Source: an uncultured Chlorobiaceae bacterium (GTDB taxonomy: Bacteria > Bacteroidota > Chlorobiia > Chlorobiales > Chlorobiaceae). Taken from it: 44,335 nucleotides of DNA. A model generated the notes under the pieces. It was not told the origin of the DNA and did not search any database. It saw only the letters and a program-made list of their open reading frames with translations. Of this stretch, positions 9,022 through 18,330 are shown piece after piece. The number at the start of each line of letters is the position of its first letter. Position 1 is the stretch's first letter. The stretch lies in the NCBI GenBank assembly GCA_903937835.1, contig CAJAAV010000194.1:1-44335 (forward strand), read 5' to 3'. Both the position numbers and the translations under genes were made by a program.

Positions 9022-9984
9022 TTATTTTGCGTTTTTTTTGTGTTCAAGCCCGTCAACAAAGGCTATCCACCTTCCGGTTTCCTGTTGATGAGCATCGACG
9101 GTGTGCATTCCACTGTTATTCCATTCTTCGTTTCCGGCTTGAATGACCGGTCCGTCGGGAACCTGCTCTTCGAGGTAAGCATTTTCGGAGAGTTCTGTAA
9201 TTCGGAATCCCCATGCTTTGCTGCCGTAGTGGGGTATACCGTCTTGTGCAAAGCGATAAATTTGGTTGCAATCTTTGACAATTCTCCCTCCTGGTCTTGC
9301 AAAATGGGGACTTCCGTTTACAACAGGGCTTTTCGGGTGCTCTTTCCACTCTCCGGTGAGCGATGGGGAGGTGAAAAGGTGCAGATTCTGTGTTTTCCTT
9401 CTATAGGTGAAGAGGTACCAGAGGCCTTCATGATAAAAGATAGAGGGATCAAGCAGTGGCAATCTGTGCCGGTTTCCCTTGATGAGTGATGTTTCATGTT
9501 GCCAGTCTCCAGGGAAAGTGTTGGCCCGGTAGAGGCGCACTGCGTTTGATTTTGCGCATTCAGGAACCATATAAATTTTTCCTTCATGTTCGAAAACACT
9601 GGGGTAGGAGAGGTGGAATCGCTCCCTGAGTATTATGCCGTGATAGTTCCATTTTTTCAGGTCAAAGCTTCTGGCGCACCCAATCTCTCCCTTGTTTCTC
9701 CTGCTGTTCATGACCTCGAAGAAGAGCCAGTACTCCCCATTGTGCATAATCATGAAAGGGTCGGCTATGAAGCGGGCATTGATATCGGTGACATCCTCAG
9801 GCTTCAGTATGGGGTTGACGATCTCCTTCATTGGTATGAGGGTTACGGGATCAGCTCCTTCATAGAGCCCGATCGACCACCGCTCCTGTTTACGGCGCGC
9901 ATCTTTCTTTTTCTTTCGTTGCAGGCGGTGGCGGATGAAGAGTGCGGCACTGGCAGTAAGGATGAGTGCAATAATGAAGGTCAT
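9022..9984 (-). CDS. Membrane-anchored GINT1-like / GH43-fold five-bladed propeller protein
   Basis: 320 residues: an N-terminal hydrophobic anchor (about residues 1-18), a strongly basic RKKKKDARRKQER linker, then a beta-propeller-like region. Recurrent blade motifs are visible: FIADPFMIMHNGEYWLFFEV, YPSVFEHEGKIYMVPE, LLDPSIFYHEGLWYLFTY and RPGGRIVKDCNQIYRFAQD. These match the N-terminal domain of the glucosamine inositolphosphorylceramide transferase family (GINT1-like), related in fold to GH43/GH68 propellers. In bacteria this domain often occurs in polysaccharide loci, sometimes fused to a formyltransferase domain, which is absent here. The role is unknown; glycan modification or binding is a guess from context. 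Confidence 0.7.
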   Translation of the reverse strand: MTFIIALILTASAALFIRHRLQRKKKKDARRKQERWSIGLYEGADPVTLIPMKEIVNPILKPEDVTDINARFIADPFMIMHNGEYWLFFEVMNSRRNKGEIGCARSFDLKKWNYHGIILRERFHLSYPSVFEHEGKIYMVPECAKSNAVRLYRANTFPGDWQHETSLIKGNRHRLPLLDPSIFYHEGLWYLFTYRRKTQNLHLFTSPSLTGEWKEHPKSPVVNGSPHFARPGGRIVKDCNQIYRFAQDGIPHYGSKAWGFRITELSENAYLEEQVPDGPVIQAGNEEWNNSGMHTVDAHQQETGRWIAFVDGLEHKKNAK

Positions 9985-10033
9985 TTGCAGGAGTGCGCCG
10001 TTTTACAATTTCGCGAAGTGGTCATGTGGCTGA

Positions 10034-11107
10034 TTATACGCTTCGTTCCCAGGATGTTGAAAGATGGGACGCTTCAAGCTTTTTCATAGCTGTGGCCACG
10101 GCTTTGGTATCTATATCACTGACTTCACCCGTTGTCGATAGTACAAGTTCATAAGGTATGAGCAGGGGTCCAAAACGCGAGATATCCTGCGGTGCTTCGC
10201 GGTAGAGCCCTACTACAGGAGTACTGGAACTGGATGCTACATGAATGAGTGATGTGTCGGGGGTTATAAGCAGCTTGAGTGTAGCAATGATCAGGCTGGC
10301 TTCATAGAGATTCTGTGTGGATGGCGAGGGAATGACCTGGTTGAAGTGGCTTTCAATTCGAAGCTTTTCGGCAAGTTCTTCGGGACCGCAGAGCACAATG
10401 AATTTTTCGTTTGGGTGCATCTCAAGCAGTTTACACCAGTTTTTTTCCTGCCATTTCCGGCTTGGTTCTCCTGCGCTGAGGTTTATTCCTATAGCGTTGC
10501 CATTGTTGATCTCTTCAAGAAATTTTTTCATTGCAACAGATACAGGCATCGGCGGCACTGAGGGTCGGTACTCTTCCTGTGTGGCAGGAGAGCCAAGAAC
10601 AGACAGTAATGCACAGTTTTTAATTGCTATATGACTGTGAAATTCCATGGTTATAAGATGGTCATAGAGTCCTTGGTGGAATTCCGAGGCATGGCCGACT
10701 TTGTATTTCGCACGGATCAGGGCAGTTTGCAACAAAAAATTGGTTGACGGGTGATCTTTGGTGTTGAAAAGGAGGTCGAATTCTTTTGAAAGTACCTCAC
10801 GATAATAGCCGATTGGGTTGCTTTTTACGTAGTGAACAGCCGAGATACTGGAATCCGTGAGAAAGAAATTGTATGAAGCTTTGCTGAAGGTGATAATATG
10901 AATTTCAAGTTCCGGGAACGTTGCTCCAAGCATTTTAAGCAGTGGTGTGAGTAGCACCGAGTCGCCAAGCTTTTCCTGGGCCAGAATTGCAATGGAGCGA
11001 AGCTCTCCAGTAAAAGAGTCGCAGGGATTTTTTCGTGGAGAGGCGAACTGCAGGAATCTGGCAAATGCCTGGCGGAGCTCTCTCTTTTTCTTTTTTTTCG
11101 GTTTCAC
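10034..11107 (-). CDS. GT9 (heptosyltransferase-like) glycosyltransferase
   Basis: 357 residues with the GT9 pattern. A basic N-terminus leads into SIAILAQEKLGDSVLLTPLL, matching the LGD-x-(I/V) acceptor-domain start of ADP-heptose:LPS heptosyltransferases. The C-terminal domain has AIGINLSAGEPSRKW, FIVLCGPEEL and LLITPDTSLIHVASSSSTPVVGLY, the family donor site. It overlaps the stop of the upstream GT4 gene by four bases (ATGA). Enzymes of this family usually transfer heptose to the LPS inner core, but many in O-antigen loci use other sugars, so heptose is not assured. Confidence 0.85.
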   Translation of the reverse strand: MKPKKKKKRELRQAFARFLQFASPRKNPCDSFTGELRSIAILAQEKLGDSVLLTPLLKMLGATFPELEIHIITFSKASYNFFLTDSSISAVHYVKSNPIGYYREVLSKEFDLLFNTKDHPSTNFLLQTALIRAKYKVGHASEFHQGLYDHLITMEFHSHIAIKNCALLSVLGSPATQEEYRPSVPPMPVSVAMKKFLEEINNGNAIGINLSAGEPSRKWQEKNWCKLLEMHPNEKFIVLCGPEELAEKLRIESHFNQVIPSPSTQNLYEASLIIATLKLLITPDTSLIHVASSSSTPVVGLYREAPQDISRFGPLLIPYELVLSTTGEVSDIDTKAVATAMKKLEASHLSTSWERSV

Positions 11108-12198
11108 AGAGCAGTTTTTTTATCAACCAGTTTTTGCTGCAAATATTCTTCAAGTTTATTGCCCATAGCGTTCATGGTGAACTCACGCGTTACTCGTTCA
11201 TATCCGGATTTGCCAAACTCTGCAAGGATCTCGGGGTTGTCGATGATCTTCTCTATTGCGGCAGCAAGGGCTTCTGGTTGTTTTGGCGGAACGATTATTC
11301 CGGTTTTGCCATCAACCATCAGTTCTCGAGCTCCGTTAACATCTGTAGCAATGACAGCTTTCTGCATGGCCATAGCTTCCATGACAACGTTGGGCATTCC
11401 TTCAAAGAGTGAGGCAAGTACAAAAAGATCACATCCCTTGAGGTAAGGATAAATATTGTCAGTAAATCCCATAAAAATGAAGGAGTCTTCAAGGCTGGCA
11501 TTTGCCACCTGTTTTTTTAGATCAGCATCAAGTTTGCCTTCGCCAGAAATGGCAAAGATGAGGTCATTTCGAGTTTTTTTCAGGATTGCGGCGGCTTCAA
11601 TCAGCCAAGTGAATCCTTTTTGTTCAGAGAGTCTGCCTGCACTGTAGATAATTTTTTTCCCTGGGAAGCGAACAGAAAAGTTATATGCAACAATTGTCTC
11701 TGGAATGATAATTCCATTGTAGATGACCTTGACAAAATCGTCGTCAAACCAGCCATAGTTCCGGTATGATTCCTTAATGGTGTTGCTGTTGGTAATGATT
11801 CCATCGACCAGTTTTGTCAGGGTAACTTTATGTTTCCATTTATTGCCGCAGAGCAACATGCCGTGGCGAGCAAGCACAACCGGTGTCTGCACAATCTGTG
11901 CTGCAAGACCAGCTACTCGCACATCCTTGTTGAGATTGCAGATCAAAACATCAATGGCTTGCTGTTTCAGAAAAGCGGCCACTTTCAGGGTACTTAAAGG
12001 GCTAATATCTCCGCGAATCTCAAAGACTGTTGTTTTTACGCCGTTTGATGTCGCATAATCAAGAATCTTTGAGTTTTTTTTGCTTCCAAGAACGACATTA
12101 TGTCCTCGTTTTGCTAGCTCTTTTGCCGCATTTACCATCCATTTTTCTCCGCCGCCGAATTTGTCGCGACCGATGGAGTTGCTGAAGAGAATGTTCAT
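11104..12198 (-). CDS. GT4 glycosyltransferase (tandem copy 3)
   Basis: 364 residues, GT-B fold. The N-terminus MNILFSNSIGRDKFGGGEKW has the glycine-rich acceptor-side loop. The middle contains LVDGIITNSNTIKESY and VKVIYNGI. The donor half has IIYSAGRLSEQKGFTWLIEA and LFEGMPNVVMEAMA, which carries the EX7E motif typical of retaining GT4 enzymes. It is one of three consecutive genes sharing the same N-terminal MNILF(x)nGGxExW start. The gap to the upstream copy is 63 bases, while the downstream GT9 gene overlaps by four. Confidence 0.87.
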   Translation of the reverse strand: MNILFSNSIGRDKFGGGEKWMVNAAKELAKRGHNVVLGSKKNSKILDYATSNGVKTTVFEIRGDISPLSTLKVAAFLKQQAIDVLICNLNKDVRVAGLAAQIVQTPVVLARHGMLLCGNKWKHKVTLTKLVDGIITNSNTIKESYRNYGWFDDDFVKVIYNGIIIPETIVAYNFSVRFPGKKIIYSAGRLSEQKGFTWLIEAAAILKKTRNDLIFAISGEGKLDADLKKQVANASLEDSFIFMGFTDNIYPYLKGCDLFVLASLFEGMPNVVMEAMAMQKAVIATDVNGARELMVDGKTGIIVPPKQPEALAAAIEKIIDNPEILAEFGKSGYERVTREFTMNAMGNKLEEYLQQKLVDKKTAL

Positions 12199-12261
12199 GA
12201 ATGTTGTCTTTTGCGTTCTGATTCTGATTATTCCATCAGCATCTCAGGATGGATATAACTT

Positions 12262-13317
12262 TTAGTGTTTAATGGTCTTGAAGAAATTGAGCATATCGGT
12301 TTCCATTTTTTCAAGCGAAAACTTTTCCTGAGCGACAGCTTTAGCATTAACTGCCAATTTTTTTCTTAATCCTGCATTATTGTAAAGAAGAAAAAGGTTG
12401 TCAGCAAGATGTTGCTCATCTCCATAGTCAACGAACAGGCACTCCTGATTATCTTGTAACACCTCTTCCACTCCTCCTGCCTTCGTGGAGATAATGGCAT
12501 TGTCAAGCAATGCTGCTTCAAGAGTAGCATAGGGAATTCCCTCATTTTTTGAGGTCAGGGCAAAGACGTCGCTTGCTGCAAGGTAGGGATAAGGATTTTT
12601 TATGAATCCTGTGAACGTCACGAAACGTTCAATGTCAAGCGAACTGGCAAGTTCTTTCAATGCTTCAAATTGCCCCCCAGCTCCAATGATGGTCAGCCCG
12701 GCATTGGTGATGTTATGCTGCTGGACAAACAGGGCAAACCCTTTCATAAGAAAATCAAATCCTTTCCTCTCACTGAGTTCTCCTAAAGAGGTGATGGTAT
12801 AGTCAAATTTTTTCTGTACCGATGGGTACACGCTATTAACATTAATGGAAAGTCCATTGGGAATGACCGCAATAGTTTCTGATTTGATATAGGTCGACTG
12901 CAGTAATACATTCTTGATCATGTGCGCGTTAACCATAATCCCGTCGGCCAGCTTGTTATAAACCAGGTTATTAATGACAGTGTTTTTTAAATCGCGAACA
13001 ATTCCGAGTATCAGGATGTTTTTTGCTCCGCTCAGCTTGCAGGCAATTCCGGCCAGGAAATAATCTTTTCGTTTGGTTGGAACGACAATATCAATACGAT
13101 GTTGTTTAATGATGGTAACGAGCTTTACAAGAGTGTAGAGGTCCGCTTCATTGCAAAAAGGCAGTTGGTATTTTTTACAGTTGAAGCGCTCTCCGATCAC
13201 ATTTTTCCGATATGCGATGACAATATGGTGTTTTTGTGATAAAACATGCGCTGCATTTAACACCCAGGCCTCATTACCACCCCATTTTCTTGCAGAACAG
13301 GTGAAGAGAATGTTCAT
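12262..13317 (-). CDS. GT4 glycosyltransferase (tandem copy 2)
   Basis: 351 residues, starting MNILFTCSARKWGGNEAW. The centre reads KLADGIMVNAHMIKNVLL and IAVIPNGL. The donor half has ITSLGELSERKGFDFLMKG and the EX7E motif in KNEGIPYATLEAAL. It is more similar in wording to the upstream copy (both share IDIVVPTKRKDYFLAG / IEVIIPTKRKDYMIAG) than to the downstream copy. That points to a recent duplication within the run. ATG overlaps the upstream stop by four bases. Sugar specificity is unknown. Confidence 0.87.
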   Translation of the reverse strand: MNILFTCSARKWGGNEAWVLNAAHVLSQKHHIVIAYRKNVIGERFNCKKYQLPFCNEADLYTLVKLVTIIKQHRIDIVVPTKRKDYFLAGIACKLSGAKNILILGIVRDLKNTVINNLVYNKLADGIMVNAHMIKNVLLQSTYIKSETIAVIPNGLSINVNSVYPSVQKKFDYTITSLGELSERKGFDFLMKGFALFVQQHNITNAGLTIIGAGGQFEALKELASSLDIERFVTFTGFIKNPYPYLAASDVFALTSKNEGIPYATLEAALLDNAIISTKAGGVEEVLQDNQECLFVDYGDEQHLADNLFLLYNNAGLRKKLAVNAKAVAQEKFSLEKMETDMLNFFKTIKH

Positions 13318-14447
13318 GTTATGGTTACGTTTTTTGCATTCCCGGAGAGTGAGGAAACCGTTATCTTTGGATCTGATTTACTCTTCCGGGATTCAATAGT
13401 TTCTGAGCAGAAATGCGCAACTTCTGTTGCCATGACTGGAATCGAAAATTGCTGTATTACTCTTTCTTGTGCAGCTTTTGCAACTTGTATTCTCTGTTTT
13501 TCGTCGTTGTAAAGCATCCTGAAAAGCTCTGCCAGTTTTTTCTCATCTCCATAATCAAAGAGAAACCCGTTTTTTTTGTCGGTGATGACTTCGCGGACAC
13601 CTCCAGCATAAGTGCTCAGCGGGACACAGTTGAGGTACATGGCCTCAAGCAGGGCGTTCGATAGTCCTTCGTTGGTGGAGGTCATTGCAAAGAGGTCACT
13701 TATAGCAAGCATGGGGTAAGGGTTCTGCATAAAGCCGGTAAAGATGACCTGTCCCGCTATGCCGACTTTATCGGCGAGGCTGCGGAACTCCTCCATATCG
13801 GCGCCTTCGCCCATAATAATAAGTCCGGCATCTTTCGCTTCAGAAAGAGCAAGAAAACGGGCAAAAGAGCGCAGAAGAAAATCGAATCCCTTGTTGTGGG
13901 TTATCCGTCCCAGAGCGCTTATGAGAAAAGGAAAGGGCTTGTTGACTGGTTCATTTCTGCGACGATCGATGTCTTCGGTGTCAAGACCGTTGTAGATGAC
14001 TTTGATTTTTCCCTGAGGGATGTAGCCGGTGTCCAGCAGTGTCTGTTTAATTTTTTCAGCATTGACAATAATACCGTCGGTGAGGGTATGGTACATCAGG
14101 CGCTGCCATGGCCAGCGCAGTGTTCTGTCAGCACCGAGCCGCAGGATGACCGCTTTGCCTGTTATTTTCCCTGCCAGCCCAGCTATCATGTAATCTTTGC
14201 GCTTGGTCGGAATGATGACCTCAATATTTTCCTTTCGGATGATCCGAATAAGCATTATAAGTGTATAAAAATCAATGTGGCTCAGGCAGGGAAGCCGAAA
14301 CTTTGGGATGGAGAATCTTTCCCCGACAATCTCACGGCGATAGACCAGAACGGTTTTATGATGTTCTGCAACGGCTTCTGCAGCCATTCGTGTCCATTTT
14401 TCAGTCCCGCCCCATGTTCGGGCAGAGTTCATAAAAAGGATGTTCAT
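13314..14447 (-). CDS. GT4 glycosyltransferase (tandem copy 1)
   Basis: 377 residues with the chosen start MNILFMNSARTWGGTEKW. An in-frame ATG 21 bases upstream exists, but the sister genes both begin exactly at this MNILF, so 14447 is preferred. The central part is LTDGIIVNAEKIKQTLL and IKVIYNGLDTED. The donor half has ISALGRITHNKGFDFLLRS and TNEGLSNALLEAMYL with the EX7E pair. The C-terminal ~20 residues extend past the other copies and are Ser/Lys-rich. It is the first gene of the minus-strand polysaccharide run, downstream of a candidate promoter at 14540-14569. Confidence 0.87.
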   Translation of the reverse strand: MNILFMNSARTWGGTEKWTRMAAEAVAEHHKTVLVYRREIVGERFSIPKFRLPCLSHIDFYTLIMLIRIIRKENIEVIIPTKRKDYMIAGLAGKITGKAVILRLGADRTLRWPWQRLMYHTLTDGIIVNAEKIKQTLLDTGYIPQGKIKVIYNGLDTEDIDRRRNEPVNKPFPFLISALGRITHNKGFDFLLRSFARFLALSEAKDAGLIIMGEGADMEEFRSLADKVGIAGQVIFTGFMQNPYPMLAISDLFAMTSTNEGLSNALLEAMYLNCVPLSTYAGGVREVITDKKNGFLFDYGDEKKLAELFRMLYNDEKQRIQVAKAAQERVIQQFSIPVMATEVAHFCSETIESRKSKSDPKITVSSLSGNAKNVTIT

Positions 14448-14539
14448 GCTTTGTTGCTCCGGCAACACCTGTAATAGTTGATGCTCATTCAGCTATCGGC
14501 TTGTTTTCGCTTGTTTTTTCCCATTCCAATACCTATCTG

Positions 14540-14569
14540 TTTATAGAGCCTCAATGACAGGTGGTTCAA
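14540..14569 (-). promoter_or_regulatory. Candidate promoter for the minus-strand glycosyltransferase run
   Basis: On the minus strand TTGAAC (14564-14569) and TATAAA (14540-14545) are separated by 18 bases, about 93 bases upstream of the first GT4 start. It overlaps the possible GTG start of the divergent protease gene. Assigned by eye only. Confidence 0.35.
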
Positions 14570-14620
14570 GAAGACAAAGTATCAAATTCTCAAGGATTCA
14601 TTGTAAAGCATAATTATTCA

Positions 14621-15568
14621 ATGCAGCAGTTTTCCTCTCTGGATCGTTATGCCTCCCGGCGCCCCTCTTTTTTTGCCAATACGCTGTTTTTGATCAGCAT
14701 TATGGTGCTTTACCCGATAGCAGGCGTTGTGCTCTTCTCTCTTGTTGGCGGAGGCCACCAGCCGAGTTCGGCGCTGTTGCATCCCGCCAGGGGTATGCTT
14801 CCTTTACTTCGCATGGTTCAGTCTGTCGGGCAGATCCTTGTGCTTGCTCTTCCAGTTCTGTTGCTTGCGGCTTTGCATACGGGCAAGAAAAACCCTTTTT
14901 CCCCGGAGAGTCTCGCTTTTTTAGGAATACGCAGGAGTATCGATTTTGGCGCAGTCGCTTTTGCCGTCAGTGGAATTTTTCTTCTTCAACCGCTGTTGTA
15001 TACCCTGGCGGCACTTCAGGATATCTATGTGTGGCCTTCTCTTGGCACAGCAGGAGCAGAGGTGATTCGTCAGCGTGATGTGATGAACTCGTTTATTAAA
15101 GAGCTTGCGCTGGTGCGTACCGTTCCGGAGTTTTTGTCGGTTGCCTTTGTTCTCGCCTTTACTCCTGCTGTTTGTGAGGAGCTTTTTTTCAGAGGTTATA
15201 TTCAGCAGAATTATACTCGTTCCATGTCGGCTGGGGGAGCTGTTTTTTTGACAGGATTTGTTTTTGCTTTTTTTCATCTGAGTGCAGCAAATCTTCTCCC
15301 TCTTGCTTTGCTTGGGTGGTATATTGGCTATATTTACAGCGAAACTGGTAATATTGCGGTCTCTTTTTTTATCCATCTCACCAACAATCTTGCTGCGCTG
15401 CTTCTCCTTCTATTTGATGGAGATGGGGATTCGGTAATGATTTCTCGTCCGGAATCTTTGGTCAATACACCGTGGTGGTGGCTGGTTGTTGCTGGAAGTT
15501 TATTCTTGTTCGTTATGGTTATTCTGCGGTTTTCGGCTGCATTGTCATCGAGGCAGGAGTCCTTGTAA
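14621..15568 (+). CDS. CPBP family intramembrane glutamic protease (CAAX protease/Abi-like)
   Basis: A polytopic membrane protein with all CPBP motifs. Counting from an upstream GTG at 14561, motif 1 is CEELFFRGY (Glu206, Glu207, Arg211), motif 2 is FAFFHLS (His239) and motif 3 is SFFIHLTNN (His272, Asn276). These residues form the membrane-embedded active site of Rce1-like proteases. The start is uncertain. ATG at 14621 is given because the GTG at 14561 has no ribosome site and lies in the divergent promoter region. Bacterial CPBP proteins process membrane peptides or act in immunity or transport; the substrate here is unknown. The CdsA gene follows after 48 bases, probably on the same transcript. 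Confidence 0.85.
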   Translation: MQQFSSLDRYASRRPSFFANTLFLISIMVLYPIAGVVLFSLVGGGHQPSSALLHPARGMLPLLRMVQSVGQILVLALPVLLLAALHTGKKNPFSPESLAFLGIRRSIDFGAVAFAVSGIFLLQPLLYTLAALQDIYVWPSLGTAGAEVIRQRDVMNSFIKELALVRTVPEFLSVAFVLAFTPAVCEELFFRGYIQQNYTRSMSAGGAVFLTGFVFAFFHLSAANLLPLALLGWYIGYIYSETGNIAVSFFIHLTNNLAALLLLLFDGDGDSVMISRPESLVNTPWWWLVVAGSLFLFVMVILRFSAALSSRQESL

Positions 15569-15616
15569 GCTGAAGCGCCAGACAATGAGGTTGTTGAGTC
15601 GTTTAAAATGTGATGT

Positions 15617-16438
15617 ATGGGCAAGCTTTTGAGTGTTAATTTATTGCACAGGGTCGTTGTGGCTCTTGCAGGTATCCCCCTTCTGTTGTGGCTGATCATG
15701 ATCGGTGGTGTGTGGTTTTTTTGCTTTTTTTCGTTGCTGGCGCTTCTTGCTGTTTTTGAATTCCATCGTCTTGCACGGCATAAGGCTCATCCTCCGGCGC
15801 TCTGGATTGTGCTGCTGATAACGCTGCTTTTTCAGGTGAACTTCTATCTCCACTTTGCTGAAGTATGGGAGCTGTTGCTTGCGGTTGTTCTTGCTCTCCT
15901 GGTTACGGAGCTTTTTTTGAAAGAGGGTTCTCCTCTGCTTAATCTTGGCGCTATTTTGCCCGGTTTGCTCTATGTCAATCTCTCTTTCGGCTCTCTGTTG
16001 CGGCTTCGCCTCGAAGCTGCTGGCGGGAAAGGAGAGATCATGGTTTTTCTTATGTTTTTTTGTGTTTGGGCTGCCGATATTTTTGCCTATTTCGGAGGGA
16101 GCACATTGGGAGGAAAATATATTCACCGCAAATTATTTGAGCGCTTGAGCCCCCACAAAACATGGGAAGGTTTTTTGTTTGGTTTGGCTGGAAGTGTTTT
16201 TACATCAATGATTTACGGGTTTTATATTCCCCAGTTGCCATTAACAACAGCGTTGGTGACAGGATTACTGATCGGTCTGGCAAGTCCAGCGGGTGACCTT
16301 ATTGAATCGATGTTAAAGAGAGATGCTGGCGTAAAGGACTCTTCCGGTTTGATTCCTGGTCACGGTGGCGTGCTTGACCGGTTTGATACGATCATGTTTG
16401 TGTCGCCATTTATATATTTTATTACGTTTTATCTTTGA
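15617..16438 (+). CDS. cdsA: Phosphatidate cytidylyltransferase
   Basis: 273 residues, strongly hydrophobic with about eight membrane helices. The family signature is at the C-terminus: ESMLKRDAGVKDSSGLIPGHGGVLDRFDT, seen in parts as SMLKRDAGVKD and PGHGGVLDRFD, which contains the catalytic Asp and Lys positions. WAADIFAYFGGSTLGG and LSPHKTWEGFL are also as in CdsA. The enzyme makes CDP-diacylglycerol from phosphatidic acid and CTP for phospholipid synthesis in the inner membrane. Length matches the family. Confidence 0.95.
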   Translation: MGKLLSVNLLHRVVVALAGIPLLLWLIMIGGVWFFCFFSLLALLAVFEFHRLARHKAHPPALWIVLLITLLFQVNFYLHFAEVWELLLAVVLALLVTELFLKEGSPLLNLGAILPGLLYVNLSFGSLLRLRLEAAGGKGEIMVFLMFFCVWAADIFAYFGGSTLGGKYIHRKLFERLSPHKTWEGFLFGLAGSVFTSMIYGFYIPQLPLTTALVTGLLIGLASPAGDLIESMLKRDAGVKDSSGLIPGHGGVLDRFDTIMFVSPFIYFITFYL

Positions 16439-16564
16439 ATTGACAGTAAGACGGAACAGGTTTGCAGTAGCGATGCTAAATGTTTTTATATATTCCCTGT
16501 CAAATTCCATACACAGAGAGCATTCATCCACGGGCAGGAGTATTAATCGCCAGAGGTTGTCATA

Positions 16565-17035
16565 ATGAAAATTGAAGGTCTTCTTTCCGAAAAGTATATA
16601 GTGTTGAATCTTGACCTCTCCGTAAAAAGCCAGGTCATCGAAAAAATGATTTCCATTATAGACGATCATCCCGGAGTGACAGATATCAGCAAGCTTCGGG
16701 AGGATGTTCTTAAGCGCGAACAAGACATGTCGACGGGTATCGGCAAGACATTAGCCCTTCCGCATGCCAAAAGTGCCGGAGTGAGTCAGCCGATTATGGC
16801 TTTTGCGACGCTAAAAAACGAACTTGATTTCGATTCAATTGATAATGAACCAGTAAAAATTGTCTTTCTTCTTGCAACTCCAGAGGAGATGCTTGCAGAG
16901 CATTTGAAGCTCCTTGGTCGGATTACAAGGCTGGCTGGCAGGGAAGATGTTCGCCAGAGGCTTGTTCTAGCTCAATCACCTGCAGAAATTATCGGGCTTT
17001 TCAGGGAAGAGGAAAAGGATTTTCCGGAGATATAG
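16565..17035 (+). CDS. ptsN: PTS EIIA type-2 (EIIA-Ntr/PtsN-like) regulatory protein
   Basis: 156 residues covering one PTS EIIA type-2 domain. The phosphorylatable His is His67 in TLALPHAKS, preceded by [12 protein letters not shown] and followed by [12 protein letters not shown], all as in PtsN. No EIIB or EIIC partner is encoded nearby, so a regulatory (Ntr-type) role is more likely than sugar uptake. The stop is two bases before hisS, giving tight coupling. The 126-base leader contains an inverted repeat (TTGACAG at 16440, CTGTCAA at 16497) of unknown meaning. The symbol is by similarity only. Confidence 0.85.
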   Translation: MKIEGLLSEKYIVLNLDLSVKSQVIEKMISIIDDHPGVTDISKLREDVLKREQDMSTGIGKTLALPHAKSAGVSQPIMAFATLKNELDFDSIDNEPVKIVFLLATPEEMLAEHLKLLGRITRLAGREDVRQRLVLAQSPAEIIGLFREEEKDFPEI

Positions 17036-17037
17036 TT

Positions 17038-18330
17038 ATGTCGCAGTATCAGGCAGTCAAGGGCACAAGGGATATTTTTCCTGAAGAGGCCACTCAGTGG
17101 AAATATGTTGAAGCGATTGTTCATACTCTTGCATCTCTGTATGGATTCAGCGAGATACGGATTCCCATTTTCGAATATACCGAGCTTTTTCAGAGAGGCA
17201 TTGGTTCGACCACAGATATTGTTGGAAAGGAGATGTTTTCCTTTCAACCTGACCCAAAAGGTCGCTCGTTGACGTTGCGTCCAGAGATGACGGCCGGGGT
17301 CATGAGAGCCACACTTCAGAAAAACCTGTTATCTTCGGCTCCTGTCCACAAACTCTACTATATTGGTGAACTGTTTCGCAAGGAGAGGCCGCAGGCAGGA
17401 CGGCAGCGTCAGTTCTCACAGTTTGGGGCCGAACTGATTGGAGTCTCCTCGCCTGCGGCTGTGTCGGAAGTTATCACTCTGATGATGCATGTTTTTGAAT
17501 CTCTGGGCGTAACGGGTCTGAAACTCAGGATCAATACCCTTGGTGACACCGCAGACCGGGCCCGGTACAGGGAGGCTTTACAAGCCTATTTTGCCCCCTT
17601 TCACGAAATTCTTGACGATGCGTCGAAAGAGCGGCTCGAAAAAAATCCGCTCAGAATTCTCGATTCAAAAAACCCTGCATTGGAGGAGCTTGTAGCCGGA
17701 GCACCACGATTGTACGATTATCTTAATGATTCGTCTTTGCGGGATTTTGAGAAAGTGTGTTTTTACCTTGCAGAAAGGAATATTGCTTATCACATTGATC
17801 ATCGTCTTGTCCGGGGTCTTGATTACTATTCTCATACAGCATTTGAAGTCACAAGTTCCGAGCTTGGTGCCCAGGATGCCATAGGTGGTGGAGGGCGTTA
17901 TGATGGTCTTGCCCGTGAGCTTGGAAATTCCTCGGATGTGCCCGCTTCCGGCTTTGCCGCAGGAATGGAGAGACTGTTGATAACGATGGAAAAGCAGGGC
18001 CTTTTTGCAGCACTTCAACCTTTTGGCCCACTTGTTTATATTGTTGTGCAGCAGCAGGATCTGACTGATCATGCACTGCAGATTGCCTGGCGATTGCGAA
18101 AGGGGGGTATAAAAACAGAAATAGATTTGGCGACAAGGAGCATGAAAGCGCAAATGAGAGAGGCCAACCGGATAAGAGCCTCTTATGCATTATTTATTGG
18201 TACGGCAGAATATGCAACAGGGAACTACACACTGAAAAATTTGGCAACCTCGGAACAGAAAACGCTCTCATTGGACGCTGTGCTTCAGATTCTGCATGAA
18301 CCTGCAGCGAAAAAACTGCTTGACTTATGA
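17038..18330 (+). CDS. hisS: Histidyl-tRNA synthetase
   Basis: 430 residues of class II synthetase. Motif 1 region: [12 protein letters not shown]. Motif 2: [20 protein letters not shown]. The histidine-specific elements are [14 protein letters not shown] and [13 protein letters not shown]. Motif 3: [14 protein letters not shown]-terminal anticodon-binding domain includes [18 protein letters not shown]. It charges tRNA-His in the cytoplasm. It starts two bases after ptsN and its stop overlaps the next gene by four bases (ATGA), so the three genes form one unit. Confidence 0.97.
   Translation: MSQYQAVKGTRDIFPEEATQWKYVEAIVHTLASLYGFSEIRIPIFEYTELFQRGIGSTTDIVGKEMFSFQPDPKGRSLTLRPEMTAGVMRATLQKNLLSSAPVHKLYYIGELFRKERPQAGRQRQFSQFGAELIGVSSPAAVSEVITLMMHVFESLGVTGLKLRINTLGDTADRARYREALQAYFAPFHEILDDASKERLEKNPLRILDSKNPALEELVAGAPRLYDYLNDSSLRDFEKVCFYLAERNIAYHIDHRLVRGLDYYSHTAFEVTSSELGAQDAIGGGGRYDGLARELGNSSDVPASGFAAGMERLLITMEKQGLFAALQPFGPLVYIVVQQQDLTDHALQIAWRLRKGGIKTEIDLATRSMKAQMREANRIRASYALFIGTAEYATGNYTLKNLATSEQKTLSLDAVLQILHEPAAKKLLDL

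Noticed and set aside
13896-14474. 192-residue plus-strand ORF over the first GT4 gene
   Set aside because: It lies entirely antisense to a well-supported GT4 gene, so it is a shadow frame.
16313-16723. 136-residue minus-strand ORF spanning the cdsA-ptsN junction
   Set aside because: It overlaps two clear genes on the other strand and shows no domain.
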